Shown: in pieces, positions 24,585 through 33,360 of the stretch
Layout: the number at the start of each line of letters is the position of its first letter
Position numbering within the stretch: the stretch's first letter is position 1
NCBI GenBank assembly: GCA_041744575.1
Contig: JBGTKP010000051.1
Location: 62,001 to 126,000 of the forward strand
Source: JTS-RE37 sp041744575
GTDB taxonomy: Bacteria; Bacteroidota; Bacteroidia; Flavobacteriales; Flavobacteriaceae
DNA length: 64,000 nucleotides
Reading direction: 5' to 3'
The notes under the pieces: generated by a model
What the model saw: only the letters and a program-made list of their open reading frames with translations
Databases searched by the model: none
Told to the model about the DNA's origin: nothing
Translations under genes and position numbers: made by a program

Positions 24585-25004
24585 ATTACCGCAAGTTTTC
24601 ACGGGGCATGACCACAAATTATTTGTGACTCAACTGATTATTATTTTTGACAATAGTCATTCCTGAAGATTATTTCTCAGGCCTGTTCAGGATTTCTTTT
24701 TTTGTTTTAGCTTTGTTCCGCCCGGAAATCAACCAACCGGGTAAAGTCACTTCAGAATTTGAATTAACCGCCCATTTTCAGAAGTTTTAGAGGGTTGGCC
24801 AGAGTCGGTGATATATCAACTGATATATTAAAATGACCGGGTGATAACCTCAGAAATGTGGATATATTGGCTTTGATTACGGGAAAAGGAACCTCCCGCT
24901 ATCCTTATCGGATAACGGTGGTTACAGGGGTTCCATGGATGAAAGTGTCCTCCACAAAATGACCAATTGGCCTTGATGAAAATGTCACGCATAAATTCTA
25001 CATA
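24585..25004. other. 420-bp intergenic region with tandem tgatatat motif
   Basis: No gene is supported. At 24809-24828 the octamer tgatatat occurs twice in direct orientation, 12 bp apart, and the first copy extends to the palindrome tgatatatca. It lies about 180 bp before the ATP-grasp gene and could be a regulator site. Confidence 0.4.
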
Positions 25005-26294
25005 TTGAAAAAAATTAAAAAAGGCAACGTCCTTTTTATATCGAAATATGGCGAAATTCTTGATCTTGCCTATGCCATGGCACAGGAAGGCCATACAGTA
25101 CGAATGTTTATAGAGGAGAAATCCTGCAGAGAGATCGGATATGGCTTCGTTGCCAAGGTACAGGACTGGAGAAAGCATAAGGACTGGGCTGATTTGTTCA
25201 TTTTTGACTACACCGGATTCGGCCGCATCTGCGAAGAATTGAGAGGTGAAGGAAAGCTGGTGGTGGGAGGATCATTATATACGGATAAGTTGGAGATGGA
25301 CCGGCATTTTGGGCATGAACAACTGATAGCTCATAAAATCAAAGTCCTGCCATCGCTCGAATTCACCAACTTTCAGGAAGCCATTGAGCATGTACAGCGG
25401 TATCCTGATGCCTACGTGATAAAGCCATCCGGTGAAACTCAGGAATGGAAGCAGCTGTTATTCGTGGGAAGCGACGATGAAGGGCTTGATGTCATCCGGG
25501 TCATGCGTGCTTACGAGAAATCATGGGGTAACGATTTTGGAAATTTTCAACTTCAGAAAAAAGTAAAAGGGGTAGAAATTTCGGTAGCGGCTTTTTTTAA
25601 CGGCACCCGTTTTTTACATCCCATCAACGTCACCTTCGAACATAAAAAATTATTTCCCAAGGAATTGGGTGTTTCCACAGGGGAGATGGGTACCAGCATG
25701 TTTTGGGTAAAGGATTCTCCGATTTTTGATGCCACTTTGAAAAAATTTGAGCAGACGCTCGCAGAGTCGAATTTTATCGGACATATTGATATTAATTGTA
25801 TTGTTAACGGGAACGGAATATATCCTTTAGAGTTTACTTCCCGCTTCGGATACCCGCAGATTTTCATTCAGCGGGCCGGCATTAACGAACCGATCGGGGA
25901 GTTTTTCTTTAAGCTGGCAGCCGGAAAGAGTTTTAAGATCAATGTAAAAAAAGGATTCCAGGTGGGACTTTATGTTGTAGTACCTCCTTTTCCATTCTAT
26001 GATAAAAAGACCTTCCGCTTGTTTTCCAAAGATGCAGTGGTCATCTTTAAAAAGGATAAAAAAGATGGAGTGCATCCAATGCATGTGAAAAACATCAATG
26101 AAGAATGGCTGATCACAGGTGATACCGGAATAGCTTTGGTGATAAGCGGAACGGGTCTGACAATGAGGGATGCCCAAAGGAACATGTACAACAGGGTGCA
26201 GCAGATCATTGTTAATAATAGCTACTACCGGACTGATATTGGAGACCGTTGGCACGAAGATTCCGACAAATTATGGTCCTGGGGCCTCCTTTGA
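25005..26294 (+). CDS. PurD-like ATP-grasp ligase
   Basis: A 429-residue ATP-grasp protein related to phosphoribosylamine-glycine ligase. It has an N-terminal Rossmann-like part (GNVLFISKYGEILDLAYAMAQEGH) and an ATP-grasp core with AYVIKPSGETQEWKQ (ATP-binding Lys) and QKKVKGVEISVAAFFNG. GHIDINCIVNGNGIYPLEFTSRFGYPQ carries the Mg-binding E-x-x-x-R-x-G block, and the C-terminal domain is PurC/PurD-like. It is not in a purine operon and diverges from PurD, so a different acid-amine ligation is likely. It starts with TTG at 25005; no in-frame ATG exists after the upstream stop. A GNAT gene follows after 3 bp, suggesting a two-step modification pathway. Confidence 0.78.
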   Translation: MKKIKKGNVLFISKYGEILDLAYAMAQEGHTVRMFIEEKSCREIGYGFVAKVQDWRKHKDWADLFIFDYTGFGRICEELRGEGKLVVGGSLYTDKLEMDRHFGHEQLIAHKIKVLPSLEFTNFQEAIEHVQRYPDAYVIKPSGETQEWKQLLFVGSDDEGLDVIRVMRAYEKSWGNDFGNFQLQKKVKGVEISVAAFFNGTRFLHPINVTFEHKKLFPKELGVSTGEMGTSMFWVKDSPIFDATLKKFEQTLAESNFIGHIDINCIVNGNGIYPLEFTSRFGYPQIFIQRAGINEPIGEFFFKLAAGKSFKINVKKGFQVGLYVVVPPFPFYDKKTFRLFSKDAVVIFKKDKKDGVHPMHVKNINEEWLITGDTGIALVISGTGLTMRDAQRNMYNRVQQIIVNNSYYRTDIGDRWHEDSDKLWSWGLL

Positions 26295-26297
26295 GAA

Positions 26298-26747
26298 ATG
26301 AGGCAGTTTCTTGACATTACGTCGACTCCCGAGCTCTTTTTTGCCATTCTCCCAGCTGACTGGCAGGAGGCTATTGTTCCCTATTGGGAGGATTACACCG
26401 GTCACACCTGCATATATATTCTAACTGAGGATCAGGAAATAGGGTGTGGGGGAATTGTATTTGAGAAAACTCCGCCAGATATGAATCACTTCAGATCAGA
26501 AGCGGAGCAATGGTTCGGTAAAGGCTATCTATATTTAGGATTTATTTGGGTTCCTGAGAACGCCCGCAAGCAAAATAAAGGGTCTCTTTGGTTGCGCGAA
26601 TTGAAAAATACGCACCCCGAGCAGCGCTACTGGCTCACAACAGAGGAAAAGGAGCTTGCCGGCTTTTACCTTAAAAATGATTTCGAAAAAATTAAAACGC
26701 TTCATTACGGGATGCTTGAAGAGGAACTTTTCAGTTACACTCCATGA
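26298..26747 (+). CDS. GNAT family N-acetyltransferase
   Basis: A 149-residue GNAT-fold protein. It has the N-terminal strand-helix, a central EIGCGGIVFE strand pair, LYLGFIWVPENARKQNKGSLWLREL (beta-4 and the acetyl-CoA-binding helix, with R/K-x-x-G/K character) and FYLKNDFEKIKTLHYGM at the end, like the common YxkxGF motif. It starts 3 bp after the ATP-grasp gene and is surely co-transcribed and probably acts on the same metabolite. The acceptor is unknown. The usual QxxGxG/A motif is degenerate (RKQNKGS), so the activity should be treated as probable. Confidence 0.75.
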   Translation: MRQFLDITSTPELFFAILPADWQEAIVPYWEDYTGHTCIYILTEDQEIGCGGIVFEKTPPDMNHFRSEAEQWFGKGYLYLGFIWVPENARKQNKGSLWLRELKNTHPEQRYWLTTEEKELAGFYLKNDFEKIKTLHYGMLEEELFSYTP

Positions 26748-26821
26748 TAATAAGCAAATTATATTGGCAAAAAATAATAACTTACACTTGCTTTAGGGAC
26801 AACCTTAAATTTAACCGGTCA

Positions 26822-27514
26822 ATGAATAAGATCGTCATCATGATAGCGGGACTAGCCATTCTTGGTTGTACCGGACAGCCTTCCGGAGATCTCTTCAATG
26901 GGAGTACCCTTGAAGGCTGGCATGCAGACGTTCCGGAAAAAGATTCGATCCCCGATGGCATCGATCCTTTTTTGGTCAGAAATGGACTTTTGGTAAGTCT
27001 GGGAACTCCTCAGGGTCATCTGATCACAGATGCTGAATTTAAGGACTACCGCCTCGAAGTTCAGTACCGCTTTGCCGGGAAACCGGGCAATTGCGGGGTA
27101 CTGGTACATGCCTCAACCCCACGGGCGTTGTATGAGATGTTTCCAAAATCAATTGAGGTTCAAATGATGCATGAAAATGCAGGCGATTTTTGGTGTATTG
27201 TCCAGGATATCCGCACCGACAATATGGTTGCCCGACGGGGTCCTGAATCAGGCTGGGGTATTACGGAGGGAAAGGAAAGAAGAATCATGAACCTTACCGA
27301 CGGATCTGAAAAAGCTTTGGGCGAGTGGAACAGGATGGTCATTGAATGTCTGGAAGACAAGATAAAAGTATGGGTCAATGGTGAGCTGGTCAATTATGGC
27401 TATGACTGTACAACTGACAGTGGCCATATCGCAGTTCAGGCAGAAGGGGCAGAAGTTGAATTTCGTAAAATATACCTGACCCCGATTAAGGAATTCAGCC
27501 TTGCTTCCCCCTGA
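26822..27514 (+). CDS. DUF1080 lipoprotein (3-keto-disaccharide-hydrolase-like)
   Basis: A 230-residue lipoprotein: MNKIVIMIAGLAILGC gives C16 as the lipidated residue. An ATG at 26822 is preferred to an upstream ATG at 26744 that overlaps the GNAT gene and would put 26 hydrophilic residues before the leader. The body is a concanavalin-like beta-sandwich of the DUF1080 family: LFNGSTLEGWHAD, FKDYRLEVQYRFAGKPGNCGVLVHAS, SIEVQMMHENAGDFW, WNRMVIECLEDKIKVWVNGELVN. The family acts on keto-glucosides or binds sugars at the cell surface. A second DUF1080 gene is at 38531. Confidence 0.85.
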   Translation: MNKIVIMIAGLAILGCTGQPSGDLFNGSTLEGWHADVPEKDSIPDGIDPFLVRNGLLVSLGTPQGHLITDAEFKDYRLEVQYRFAGKPGNCGVLVHASTPRALYEMFPKSIEVQMMHENAGDFWCIVQDIRTDNMVARRGPESGWGITEGKERRIMNLTDGSEKALGEWNRMVIECLEDKIKVWVNGELVNYGYDCTTDSGHIAVQAEGAEVEFRKIYLTPIKEFSLASP

Positions 27515-27860
27515 AGCGAATCTGTACTGATTTGCGCCAACTCATCGCTGTGTTTACACCATTTGCCTTTGTCCCACAGACTCAGGGTTCCATTGTGTAT
27601 TCCTATGGCATATCTCGTTGATACCCGTTTCCTCGTCCCCTGACATTTCCCGGGTTTGTCTTAAAAAGGGCATTGGCAAAGGCCATCCTGTACCCATCCT
27701 GTAGATTCTCAAAATATTTCAGTTTGCATTATGGACGTTTCAGTCCACAATTTAACCGGTTCACTCAGATTACTATGGAGAAGGGAAGGGAATGAAATTA
27801 CATTTGTAGCATAAAAAGAATCAACAAGTACGATTCAGAATTCATTTAAAAGTAAGTAAT
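27515..27860. other. 346-bp intergenic region with candidate TAcaTTTG promoter at 27800-27807
   Basis: No coding region is supported. TAcaTTTG at 27800-27807 matches the Bacteroidota -7 element and lies 53 bp before the acidic repeat protein gene, a sensible leader length. A -33 TTG is not evident. Confidence 0.45.
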
Positions 27861-28544
27861 ATGAAAACAACAAGTTTATTAACAGGAATGGGGATATCAG
27901 CCATAGCGTTTTTATCCTTGTATAACCTAAGCAATTACGGGAAATCAAGAATAAACTCCACCCCAGGCATCGAGCTGAGCAGTTCAGCTGATACGGCATA
28001 CAGTCCGATGACCGGACATACTCCAAAAATGCAGGCCATTGCCGCTGTTCAAAATACAAAGGTACCTGCAAAAAAGGTTTCGCTGCCTATAGTTTCCAGA
28101 ATAACTACACCTGACAGCCATGTAGAACTCAACGATATCGTTTATATAGAAAATGAATCAGAGACCGATCTCGGGTTCGAGGTGGAAGCTTATCTGCCTG
28201 CTGATTTTGATCCTTATGCCGGAATGCCCGGGAATTTGAAGGAAATCAGTTTTGTAGAAAATGAAGAGGATGTAGAACTTGGGTTCGATGCGACCCCTTA
28301 CCTTCCGGACGGATTTAACCCTTATATCGGTTTGGCCCATGGACCTGAGGATATCAATTACCTGGAAAATGAGGATATTGAACTCGGATTTGATACAGCG
28401 GAATATCTTCCTGCCGACTTTGATCCTTACGCCAGGAAGGCTCCTTCTCAGAAACTGGACTTAGATGAGATCATTTACATCGAAGAGGAAGAGCCTGTTG
28501 AAATTGAGCTTGGCTCAGGATTACTGGAATTCATCCCTTCCTGA
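27861..28544 (+). CDS. Acidic repeat protein with N-terminal membrane anchor
   Basis: A 227-residue protein. Residues 1-30 hold a signal/anchor (LLTGMGISAIAFLSLYNL). After a linker, a unit of about 36 residues repeats at roughly 92-120, 128-156 and 164-191, with a degenerate copy at 202-226. Each unit reads I-x-Y/F-x-E-N-E/S, L-G-F-D/E, Y-L-P-x-x-F-D/N-P-Y. The repeats are strongly acidic and aromatic. I recognise no named domain. A terminator follows, and a LytS/LytTR pair begins 97 bp downstream, so it may be a target or sensor partner of that system. The repeat could bind calcium or wall polymers, but that is speculation. Confidence 0.75.
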   Translation: MKTTSLLTGMGISAIAFLSLYNLSNYGKSRINSTPGIELSSSADTAYSPMTGHTPKMQAIAAVQNTKVPAKKVSLPIVSRITTPDSHVELNDIVYIENESETDLGFEVEAYLPADFDPYAGMPGNLKEISFVENEEDVELGFDATPYLPDGFNPYIGLAHGPEDINYLENEDIELGFDTAEYLPADFDPYARKAPSQKLDLDEIIYIEEEEPVEIELGSGLLEFIPS

Positions 28545-28564
28545 AATTAAAAAAGCATACATAA

Positions 28565-28599
28565 AATAAGCTTTCTACCTTTGTAGTAAGCTTATTTTT
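28565..28599 (+). terminator. Terminator after the acidic repeat protein gene
   Basis: A stem of aataagctt plus ctac pairs with gtag plus aagcttatt, with one T-T mismatch and a 4-nt loop, followed by a T run. It lies 21 bp after the stop. The loop side also contains TAccTTTG (28576-28583), a -7-like element 58 bp before the LytS gene, so the same bases could serve as a promoter. Confidence 0.75.
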
Positions 28600-28640
28600 A
28601 GTTTAAAACAGAAATTAAGAACAGGTATTACGTCAAGAAA

Positions 28641-29678
28641 ATGATACTAAGAAAGGTAAAACAGGAGGAAATTGTAAAAATAGCAGTCCTGGTGTCTGCC
28701 CTGGTGACCTTGCCGATCACTATTTCGCTTTTCAGAATCTCTGCCCTCGGACAAGATGATCTCCCGGTCATCAGCTTTGGATATCTTCTCATCCGCCTGT
28801 TGTTTATTTTCCTGCTTTCCTATGTCGTACTCCAGTTCAATTCTAACTGGAAGTACCAAAACTTCCGGTTTCCGCCAACCCTTCAAAAAGTGTTGGTTGT
28901 TTTGGTGAATATCGGAATCTATATTGCGTCGATCACTCTATTCACAGCAACATATACCTTTTTTGTAGCGGAAGAGATGACCGGTCCGGAAAAGAAGTTC
29001 TTCTATTTTATCTTCAGTATCGTTCATATTTTACAGTTGTTCATCGCACGTATCCTCAGGCTGGGTATCATCAGGCAGGAAAACCTGCTCGAGAACGAAA
29101 GGTTGCAGCAACAAAACCTGCAGAAAGAGCTCAGTGCCCTTAAAAATCAGTTGAATCCGCATTTTTTATTTAATTCCCTCAATACTCTCAATTCACTGAT
29201 TCGTGAGAATAGCGAGGCAACCATGTTTGTAAATAAGCTGTCTCATATGTACAGGTACATCCTTCAAAGCGGGGAGCGCGACCTTGTTTGTCTCAAAGAT
29301 GAACTCAAGTTTTTGGACAGTTATGCTTTTTTGATAAAAACACGTTACAGGCAAGCCTGTTTTGAAATCGATATGGATATAGACGAACACCATTACCATC
29401 AGGAGATTCCACCCATGGCATTGCAACTGCTGGTGGAAAATGCGGTAAAACATAATGAAATATCAAAAAATTGTCCTCTCCAATTGCGCATATACTCCGA
29501 AGGGAATTATATTGTTGTACGGAACAGGCTCCATTCCAGAATTTCAGAAGTGGAAGGTACCGGGAGTGGACTACTGAATCTGGATAAACGGTATATGCTC
29601 CTGCGAAAGAAGAAAATTATCATAGAGCAGGATGACACCTTTTTTACAGTAAAACTGCCAGTAATACCCCTGGAATGA
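28641..29678 (+). CDS. LytS-family sensor histidine kinase
   Basis: A 345-residue membrane kinase. Four hydrophobic segments lie at about 12-34, 45-65, 84-108 and 120-140, followed by a coiled-coil linker (ENERLQQQNLQKELSALKNQ). The His_kinase domain has the phospho-acceptor H174 in LNPHFLFNSLN, and the HATPase has LLVENAVKHNE (N-box) and GTGSGLLNLDKRY (G-box). It autophosphorylates and passes the phosphate to the LytTR regulator encoded next with a 4-bp overlap. The short membrane domain has no extracellular sensor, so the signal is probably sensed in the membrane or by a partner. Confidence 0.92.
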   Translation: MILRKVKQEEIVKIAVLVSALVTLPITISLFRISALGQDDLPVISFGYLLIRLLFIFLLSYVVLQFNSNWKYQNFRFPPTLQKVLVVLVNIGIYIASITLFTATYTFFVAEEMTGPEKKFFYFIFSIVHILQLFIARILRLGIIRQENLLENERLQQQNLQKELSALKNQLNPHFLFNSLNTLNSLIRENSEATMFVNKLSHMYRYILQSGERDLVCLKDELKFLDSYAFLIKTRYRQACFEIDMDIDEHHYHQEIPPMALQLLVENAVKHNEISKNCPLQLRIYSEGNYIVVRNRLHSRISEVEGTGSGLLNLDKRYMLLRKKKIIIEQDDTFFTVKLPVIPLE

Positions 29679-30436
29679 AAGTAGTCATTGTCGAAGATGA
29701 AATTGCGGCCAGTGATAATCTTACTTATCTGTTAAAGAAGATAGAACCTGCCATTCAGGTACTTGAAGTACTTGATTCCGTTAAGTCGGCGGTCGCATTT
29801 TTCAATAATCCTCATGAGGCCGAACTGGTATTCATGGATATCCACCTTGCGGACGGCAGGTCATTTGAGATTTTCGAGCGGGTTCAGGTAAATACCCCGG
29901 TTATATTTACCACTGCCTACGATCAATATGCCCTTCAGGCATTTAAAGTGCACAGCATAGATTACCTTTTAAAGCCCATAGATCAGCAGGAACTTGAAGC
30001 GGCACTCCTACAATTCAAAACGCAAATCCATGGCAGTGTATCACTGAATGATCAGATGGACCGGTTGTTAAGTCTTATCAAAACGAAAAAAAGAAATTAT
30101 AAAACCACCATGCTTGTCAGTTTAAAGGACCAGATGGTGCCGTTAAAAACAACAGGTATTGCCTATACTTATATTGACGCAAGCCTTGTGAAACTGGTCA
30201 CCCGGGACAATCAAACTTACCTGCTTGATAAAAACCTGGAAGACATGGAATTTGAATTGGATCCTGACAATTTCTTCCGTGTCAACAGACAATTCCTTGT
30301 CAACCGGGAAGCCATTGCCAATATACAGCAATATTTTAACGGAAAGTTGCTGGTTACCCTTGTTCCCGAGATAAGGGAACGGGTGATTGTGAGCAAGGCC
30401 AAGGCATCCGAATTGAAACACTGGTTAAATTCCTGA
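29675..30436 (+). CDS. LytTR-family response regulator
   Basis: A 253-residue regulator. The receiver domain (1-120) has the acidic pocket E7/D8, phospho-acceptor D55 in LVFMDIHLADG, a conserved TTAYDQYALQAF block and K in DYLLKPI. The C-terminal LytTR DNA-binding domain (about 148-250) has YTYIDASLVKLVTRDNQTYLLDKNLEDME and FFRVNRQFLVN. It overlaps the kinase gene by 4 bp and is co-expressed with it. LytTR regulators bind pairs of direct repeats; the upstream region of the acidic repeat gene is the obvious nearby target. Confidence 0.94.
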   Translation: MKVVIVEDEIAASDNLTYLLKKIEPAIQVLEVLDSVKSAVAFFNNPHEAELVFMDIHLADGRSFEIFERVQVNTPVIFTTAYDQYALQAFKVHSIDYLLKPIDQQELEAALLQFKTQIHGSVSLNDQMDRLLSLIKTKKRNYKTTMLVSLKDQMVPLKTTGIAYTYIDASLVKLVTRDNQTYLLDKNLEDMEFELDPDNFFRVNRQFLVNREAIANIQQYFNGKLLVTLVPEIRERVIVSKAKASELKHWLNS

Positions 30437-30656
30437 CGCCGGAATCCGTAAAATCTTCAGGCGAGCTACTTCATTTTCATGACGGCAGTCTCCTTTTTAT
30501 TATTTCAGGTACCAAAGCCCTTGTCGGAAATCCGATGATAAAATTATTCGCTGCCTTTCTTTTAATGCGTTAATTTTATGGACGGCAGGGGCACACAGGC
30601 AAATATGAAATTAAGTTTATTTGCAAACGAGACCTGCCAGTCACAAAAAGTAACGC

Positions 30657-31058
30657 ATGGAAGTACCGATGAAGAGAACAGACATTACCAATGGCAATCC
30701 ATTGGAAAAAATAATTGGATTTAGCCGTGCCGTCCGGGTAGGACCGTTTATTTCGGTAGGAGGGACGGCACCGGTGGATGAAACCGGTGAGACGGTTGGT
30801 GTCGGAAATATCACGACACAAACACTCCGTTGTCTCGAAATAATTAAAGATGCCCTGGAAAGGGCTGGAAGCGGTTTTCATGAAGTAACCAGAAGCAGGA
30901 TCATGCTGACCAACATTGAGGACTGGAAAGAGGTCGTGGTGGTACGGGCAGAGTATCTGAAGGACAACAGACCGGTAGATACGATTGTACAGGTAGACAG
31001 GTTTATCAATCCGCAGTGGATGATTGAAATAGAGGTGGATGCTATTGCAGGCAACTGA
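30657..31058 (+). CDS. RidA/YjgF/UK114 family protein
   Basis: A 133-residue trimer-forming Rid protein: GFSRAVRVGPFISVGGTAPVD, QTLRCLEIIKDALERAGSGFHEVTRSRIMLTN, then WMIEIEVDAIA. RidA itself hydrolyses reactive enamines and imines using an arginine, R105 in E. coli. At the aligned position this protein has D108 (PVDTIVQVDRF), so it belongs to one of the Rid subfamilies without the catalytic Arg and is unlikely to be a classical 2-aminoacrylate deaminase. It precedes a Crp-like regulator on the same strand. Confidence 0.88.
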   Translation: MEVPMKRTDITNGNPLEKIIGFSRAVRVGPFISVGGTAPVDETGETVGVGNITTQTLRCLEIIKDALERAGSGFHEVTRSRIMLTNIEDWKEVVVVRAEYLKDNRPVDTIVQVDRFINPQWMIEIEVDAIAGN

Positions 31059-31167
31059 CATTAATTAATATGCCTGCTTTTAAGGCGTGAAGTTAAAAAA
31101 CGCATCACAACGGGCCGAGAGGCATTACTTACGGAATTATTACATTTTTTTGGGCGGCATTCCAGCT

Positions 31168-31749
31168 ATGTATGATCAACTAAAACAGCATGTTGCAAAA
31201 GTGATTACTATCCCGGATGAGGAAATGTCTGAGTTCGTCGGATTGTTCACAGAAGTGCCAATCAAAAAGAAAAACTTTCTGATCTGTCCTCATCAGAGGG
31301 TGGTGACGGAGTACTACGTGCTTAAGGGCTGTCTCAAGGCATATTATCTGGACGATTCCGGGGAAGAACATATCATACAGTTTGCTGTTGAGGATTGGTG
31401 GATCAGTGATTTTGAGGCCTTTTTCAGCGGCCAACTGTCGAAGCTTTATGTTGAGGCTATTGAAGATTCAGTTACCCTGGCTATTGATAAAGAGGTGCTG
31501 GAAACGGTGTATGCAAGGATTCCAAAATTCGAACGTTTTTTCAGGATAAAGACAACTGCAGCCTATGTATCGGCGCGCAAGAGGATCCTTGCCACCCTGG
31601 AAAAATCCGTCTCACAGAGATATCTTGACTTTTGCGTTGCGTATCCGGATATCGAGAAGCGTGTTGCAAATTATCAGATAGCCAACTACCTGGGCATTCA
31701 GCCTGAAAGTCTCAGCCGGATCAGAAAGCAACTGGAACTAACTTCTTAA
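31168..31749 (+). CDS. Crp/Fnr-like transcriptional regulator
   Basis: A 193-residue protein. The cyclic-nucleotide-binding-like domain (1-120) has a jelly-roll pattern (LICPHQRVVTEYYVLKG, AYYLDDSGEEHIIQFA, WWISDFEAFFSG). The C-terminal helix-turn-helix is short (ANYQIANYLGIQPESLSRIRKQL, 163-185), as in the Bacteroidota Crp group that lacks classic cAMP contacts. The ATG at 31168 is chosen over a GTG at 31087 because the domain begins there. It probably controls the four downstream redox genes (31836-34902), since the spacing is small and all lie on the same strand; that is inference. Confidence 0.88.
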   Translation: MYDQLKQHVAKVITIPDEEMSEFVGLFTEVPIKKKNFLICPHQRVVTEYYVLKGCLKAYYLDDSGEEHIIQFAVEDWWISDFEAFFSGQLSKLYVEAIEDSVTLAIDKEVLETVYARIPKFERFFRIKTTAAYVSARKRILATLEKSVSQRYLDFCVAYPDIEKRVANYQIANYLGIQPESLSRIRKQLELTS

Positions 31750-31835
31750 CGAATTTTAACAGGCCAGCATAACCCATATCAACCCAGGAATGGCATCATT
31801 ACCCTTATTTTTGAGAGTATTAAAACCATATGTAA

Positions 31836-32129
31836 ATGAAAAATTTAGGATTATTGGCAACCCTTAAGGCCAAACCAGAGCAGGCAGAGACTGTAGCCGA
31901 CTTTATTAAAGGCGCTGTGGATCTGGCACGAAAAGAAGATAAAACCCTCAGTTGGTACAGTTTCCGAATAGACACCAATACTTTTGGCATCTTTGATACC
32001 TTCGAAAATGAAGATGGGAGGCAAGCGCATCTCAATGGCGAAATCGCTAAGGCGCTTATGGGTAAAGCTGATGAACTCTTGTCAGCGGCGCCTGATATTA
32101 AAAGGATTGACATCCTCTCATCCAAATAA
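31836..32129 (+). CDS. Antibiotic biosynthesis monooxygenase (ABM) domain protein
   Basis: A 97-residue dimeric alpha+beta barrel protein: GLLATLKAKPEQAETVADFIKGAV, LSWYSFRIDTNTFGIFDTFENEDGRQAHLNGEIAKALM, then IDILSS. ABM proteins such as YgiN act as quinol monooxygenases or protect against reactive quinones and aldehydes, often without a cofactor. It lies between the Crp-like regulator and an old yellow enzyme, fitting an electrophile-defence unit. Confidence 0.85.
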   Translation: MKNLGLLATLKAKPEQAETVADFIKGAVDLARKEDKTLSWYSFRIDTNTFGIFDTFENEDGRQAHLNGEIAKALMGKADELLSAAPDIKRIDILSSK

Positions 32130-32190
32130 ATCCCAGTCAATTTACTGGCCGGACTTTTCCTCTATTGCCGGTAATCTTAAAAATATACCA

Positions 32191-33312
32191 ATGAAAAAGC
32201 AGTTATTATTGCAACCATATACTTTAGGTGACATAGTGCTACCCAATAGGGTGGTAATGGCACCCATGACAAGAAGCAGATCTGATAATCAGGGCAAAGT
32301 GCCTATCGGTGACCTGCATGCTATCTATTATGCACAGCGTGCGACTGCAGGCTTGATCATCACCGAAGGAACCCAGGTTTCAGAAGAGGGAGTAGGTTAT
32401 ATTAATACGCCGGGCATCCATAGCAGGGAGCAGGTTCTGGGCTGGAAAAAAGTTACCGAAGAAGTACACGCTGCAGGTGGCAGAATCTTCGTTCAGCTAT
32501 GGCATGTGGGACGGATGTCACATCCTGATTTTCACAACGGAAAATTACCGCTCGCACCTTCTGCGATCAATCCAAATGAAAAATCCTATACTCCTGATGG
32601 TTTTAAGGATACCGTGACGCCAAAAGCCATGACATCGGAAGATATCAGAACCACGGTTGAGGATTTCAGGAAAGCCGCAGAAAATGCCATGGAAGCCGGG
32701 TTTGACGGGGTGGAGATACATTCTTCGAACGGCTATCTTTTTCACCAGTTCTTTAATGCGACAAGCAACCACAGGACAGATGAATACGGAGGCAGCATAG
32801 AGAACAGAATACGTTTCTTTTTCGAAGTTCTGGATGCCATTTGTGCAGTTTTTCCGGAGAACAGGATTGGCGCCCGTTTTAACCCTTCACTTCATAAGAT
32901 TTTCGGGATGACAATGGATGAGGAAACGATCCCTACTTTTGACGCCATCATTGAACGGCTGAACACCTCCTACGATCTTGCATATATTCATCTCTCGGAA
33001 CCTTTTAGTGATGTTTCCGGTATTTCCTATGCCGAGACCGACATCGCCAAAAGATACCGTCCCAGGTACAAAGGCACCTTAATGATCAATTCCGGTTTTG
33101 ATCAGGCAAAGGCCAATGACGTCCTCAACACCGGGGACGCGGACCTTGTATCCTTCGCCAAACTGTACATTTCCAATCCGGACCTCGTAGGGAGGTTCCG
33201 GGAGAATGTCCCTACTTCCGAATGGGATAAGGATACATTCTATACTCCGGGCAAAAAGGGATACACGGATTATAAGGCAAAAACCAGGGAATTGATTCCG
33301 GATAATCAATAA
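32191..33312 (+). CDS. Old yellow enzyme family alkene reductase
   Basis: A 373-residue FMN-dependent TIM-barrel reductase. It starts MKKQLLLQPYTLGDIVLPNRVVMAPMTRSRS, which is typical of NemA/OYE, and contains GRIFVQLWHVGRMSHP, FDGVEIHSSNGYLFHQFF (substrate-binding His and Asn), NHRTDEYGGSIENRIRF, and a C-terminal FMN-phosphate site (MINSGF and VSFAKLYISNPDLVGR). It reduces activated C=C bonds in electrophiles such as enals and N-ethylmaleimide with NAD(P)H. The ATG at 32191 is 61 bp after the ABM gene; the upstream extension of the frame overlaps that gene and is rejected. Confidence 0.95.
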   Translation: MKKQLLLQPYTLGDIVLPNRVVMAPMTRSRSDNQGKVPIGDLHAIYYAQRATAGLIITEGTQVSEEGVGYINTPGIHSREQVLGWKKVTEEVHAAGGRIFVQLWHVGRMSHPDFHNGKLPLAPSAINPNEKSYTPDGFKDTVTPKAMTSEDIRTTVEDFRKAAENAMEAGFDGVEIHSSNGYLFHQFFNATSNHRTDEYGGSIENRIRFFFEVLDAICAVFPENRIGARFNPSLHKIFGMTMDEETIPTFDAIIERLNTSYDLAYIHLSEPFSDVSGISYAETDIAKRYRPRYKGTLMINSGFDQAKANDVLNTGDADLVSFAKLYISNPDLVGRFRENVPTSEWDKDTFYTPGKKGYTDYKAKTRELIPDNQ

Positions 33313-33360
33313 TTTCAGGTCAGGAAATTGTACATTTAATCACTCGTAAAATCAAAGAAT

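Noticed and set aside
31984..32190. N-terminal extension of the old yellow enzyme frame
   Set aside because: It overlaps the ABM gene and has no similarity to the family; the ATG at 32191 begins the conserved N-terminus.
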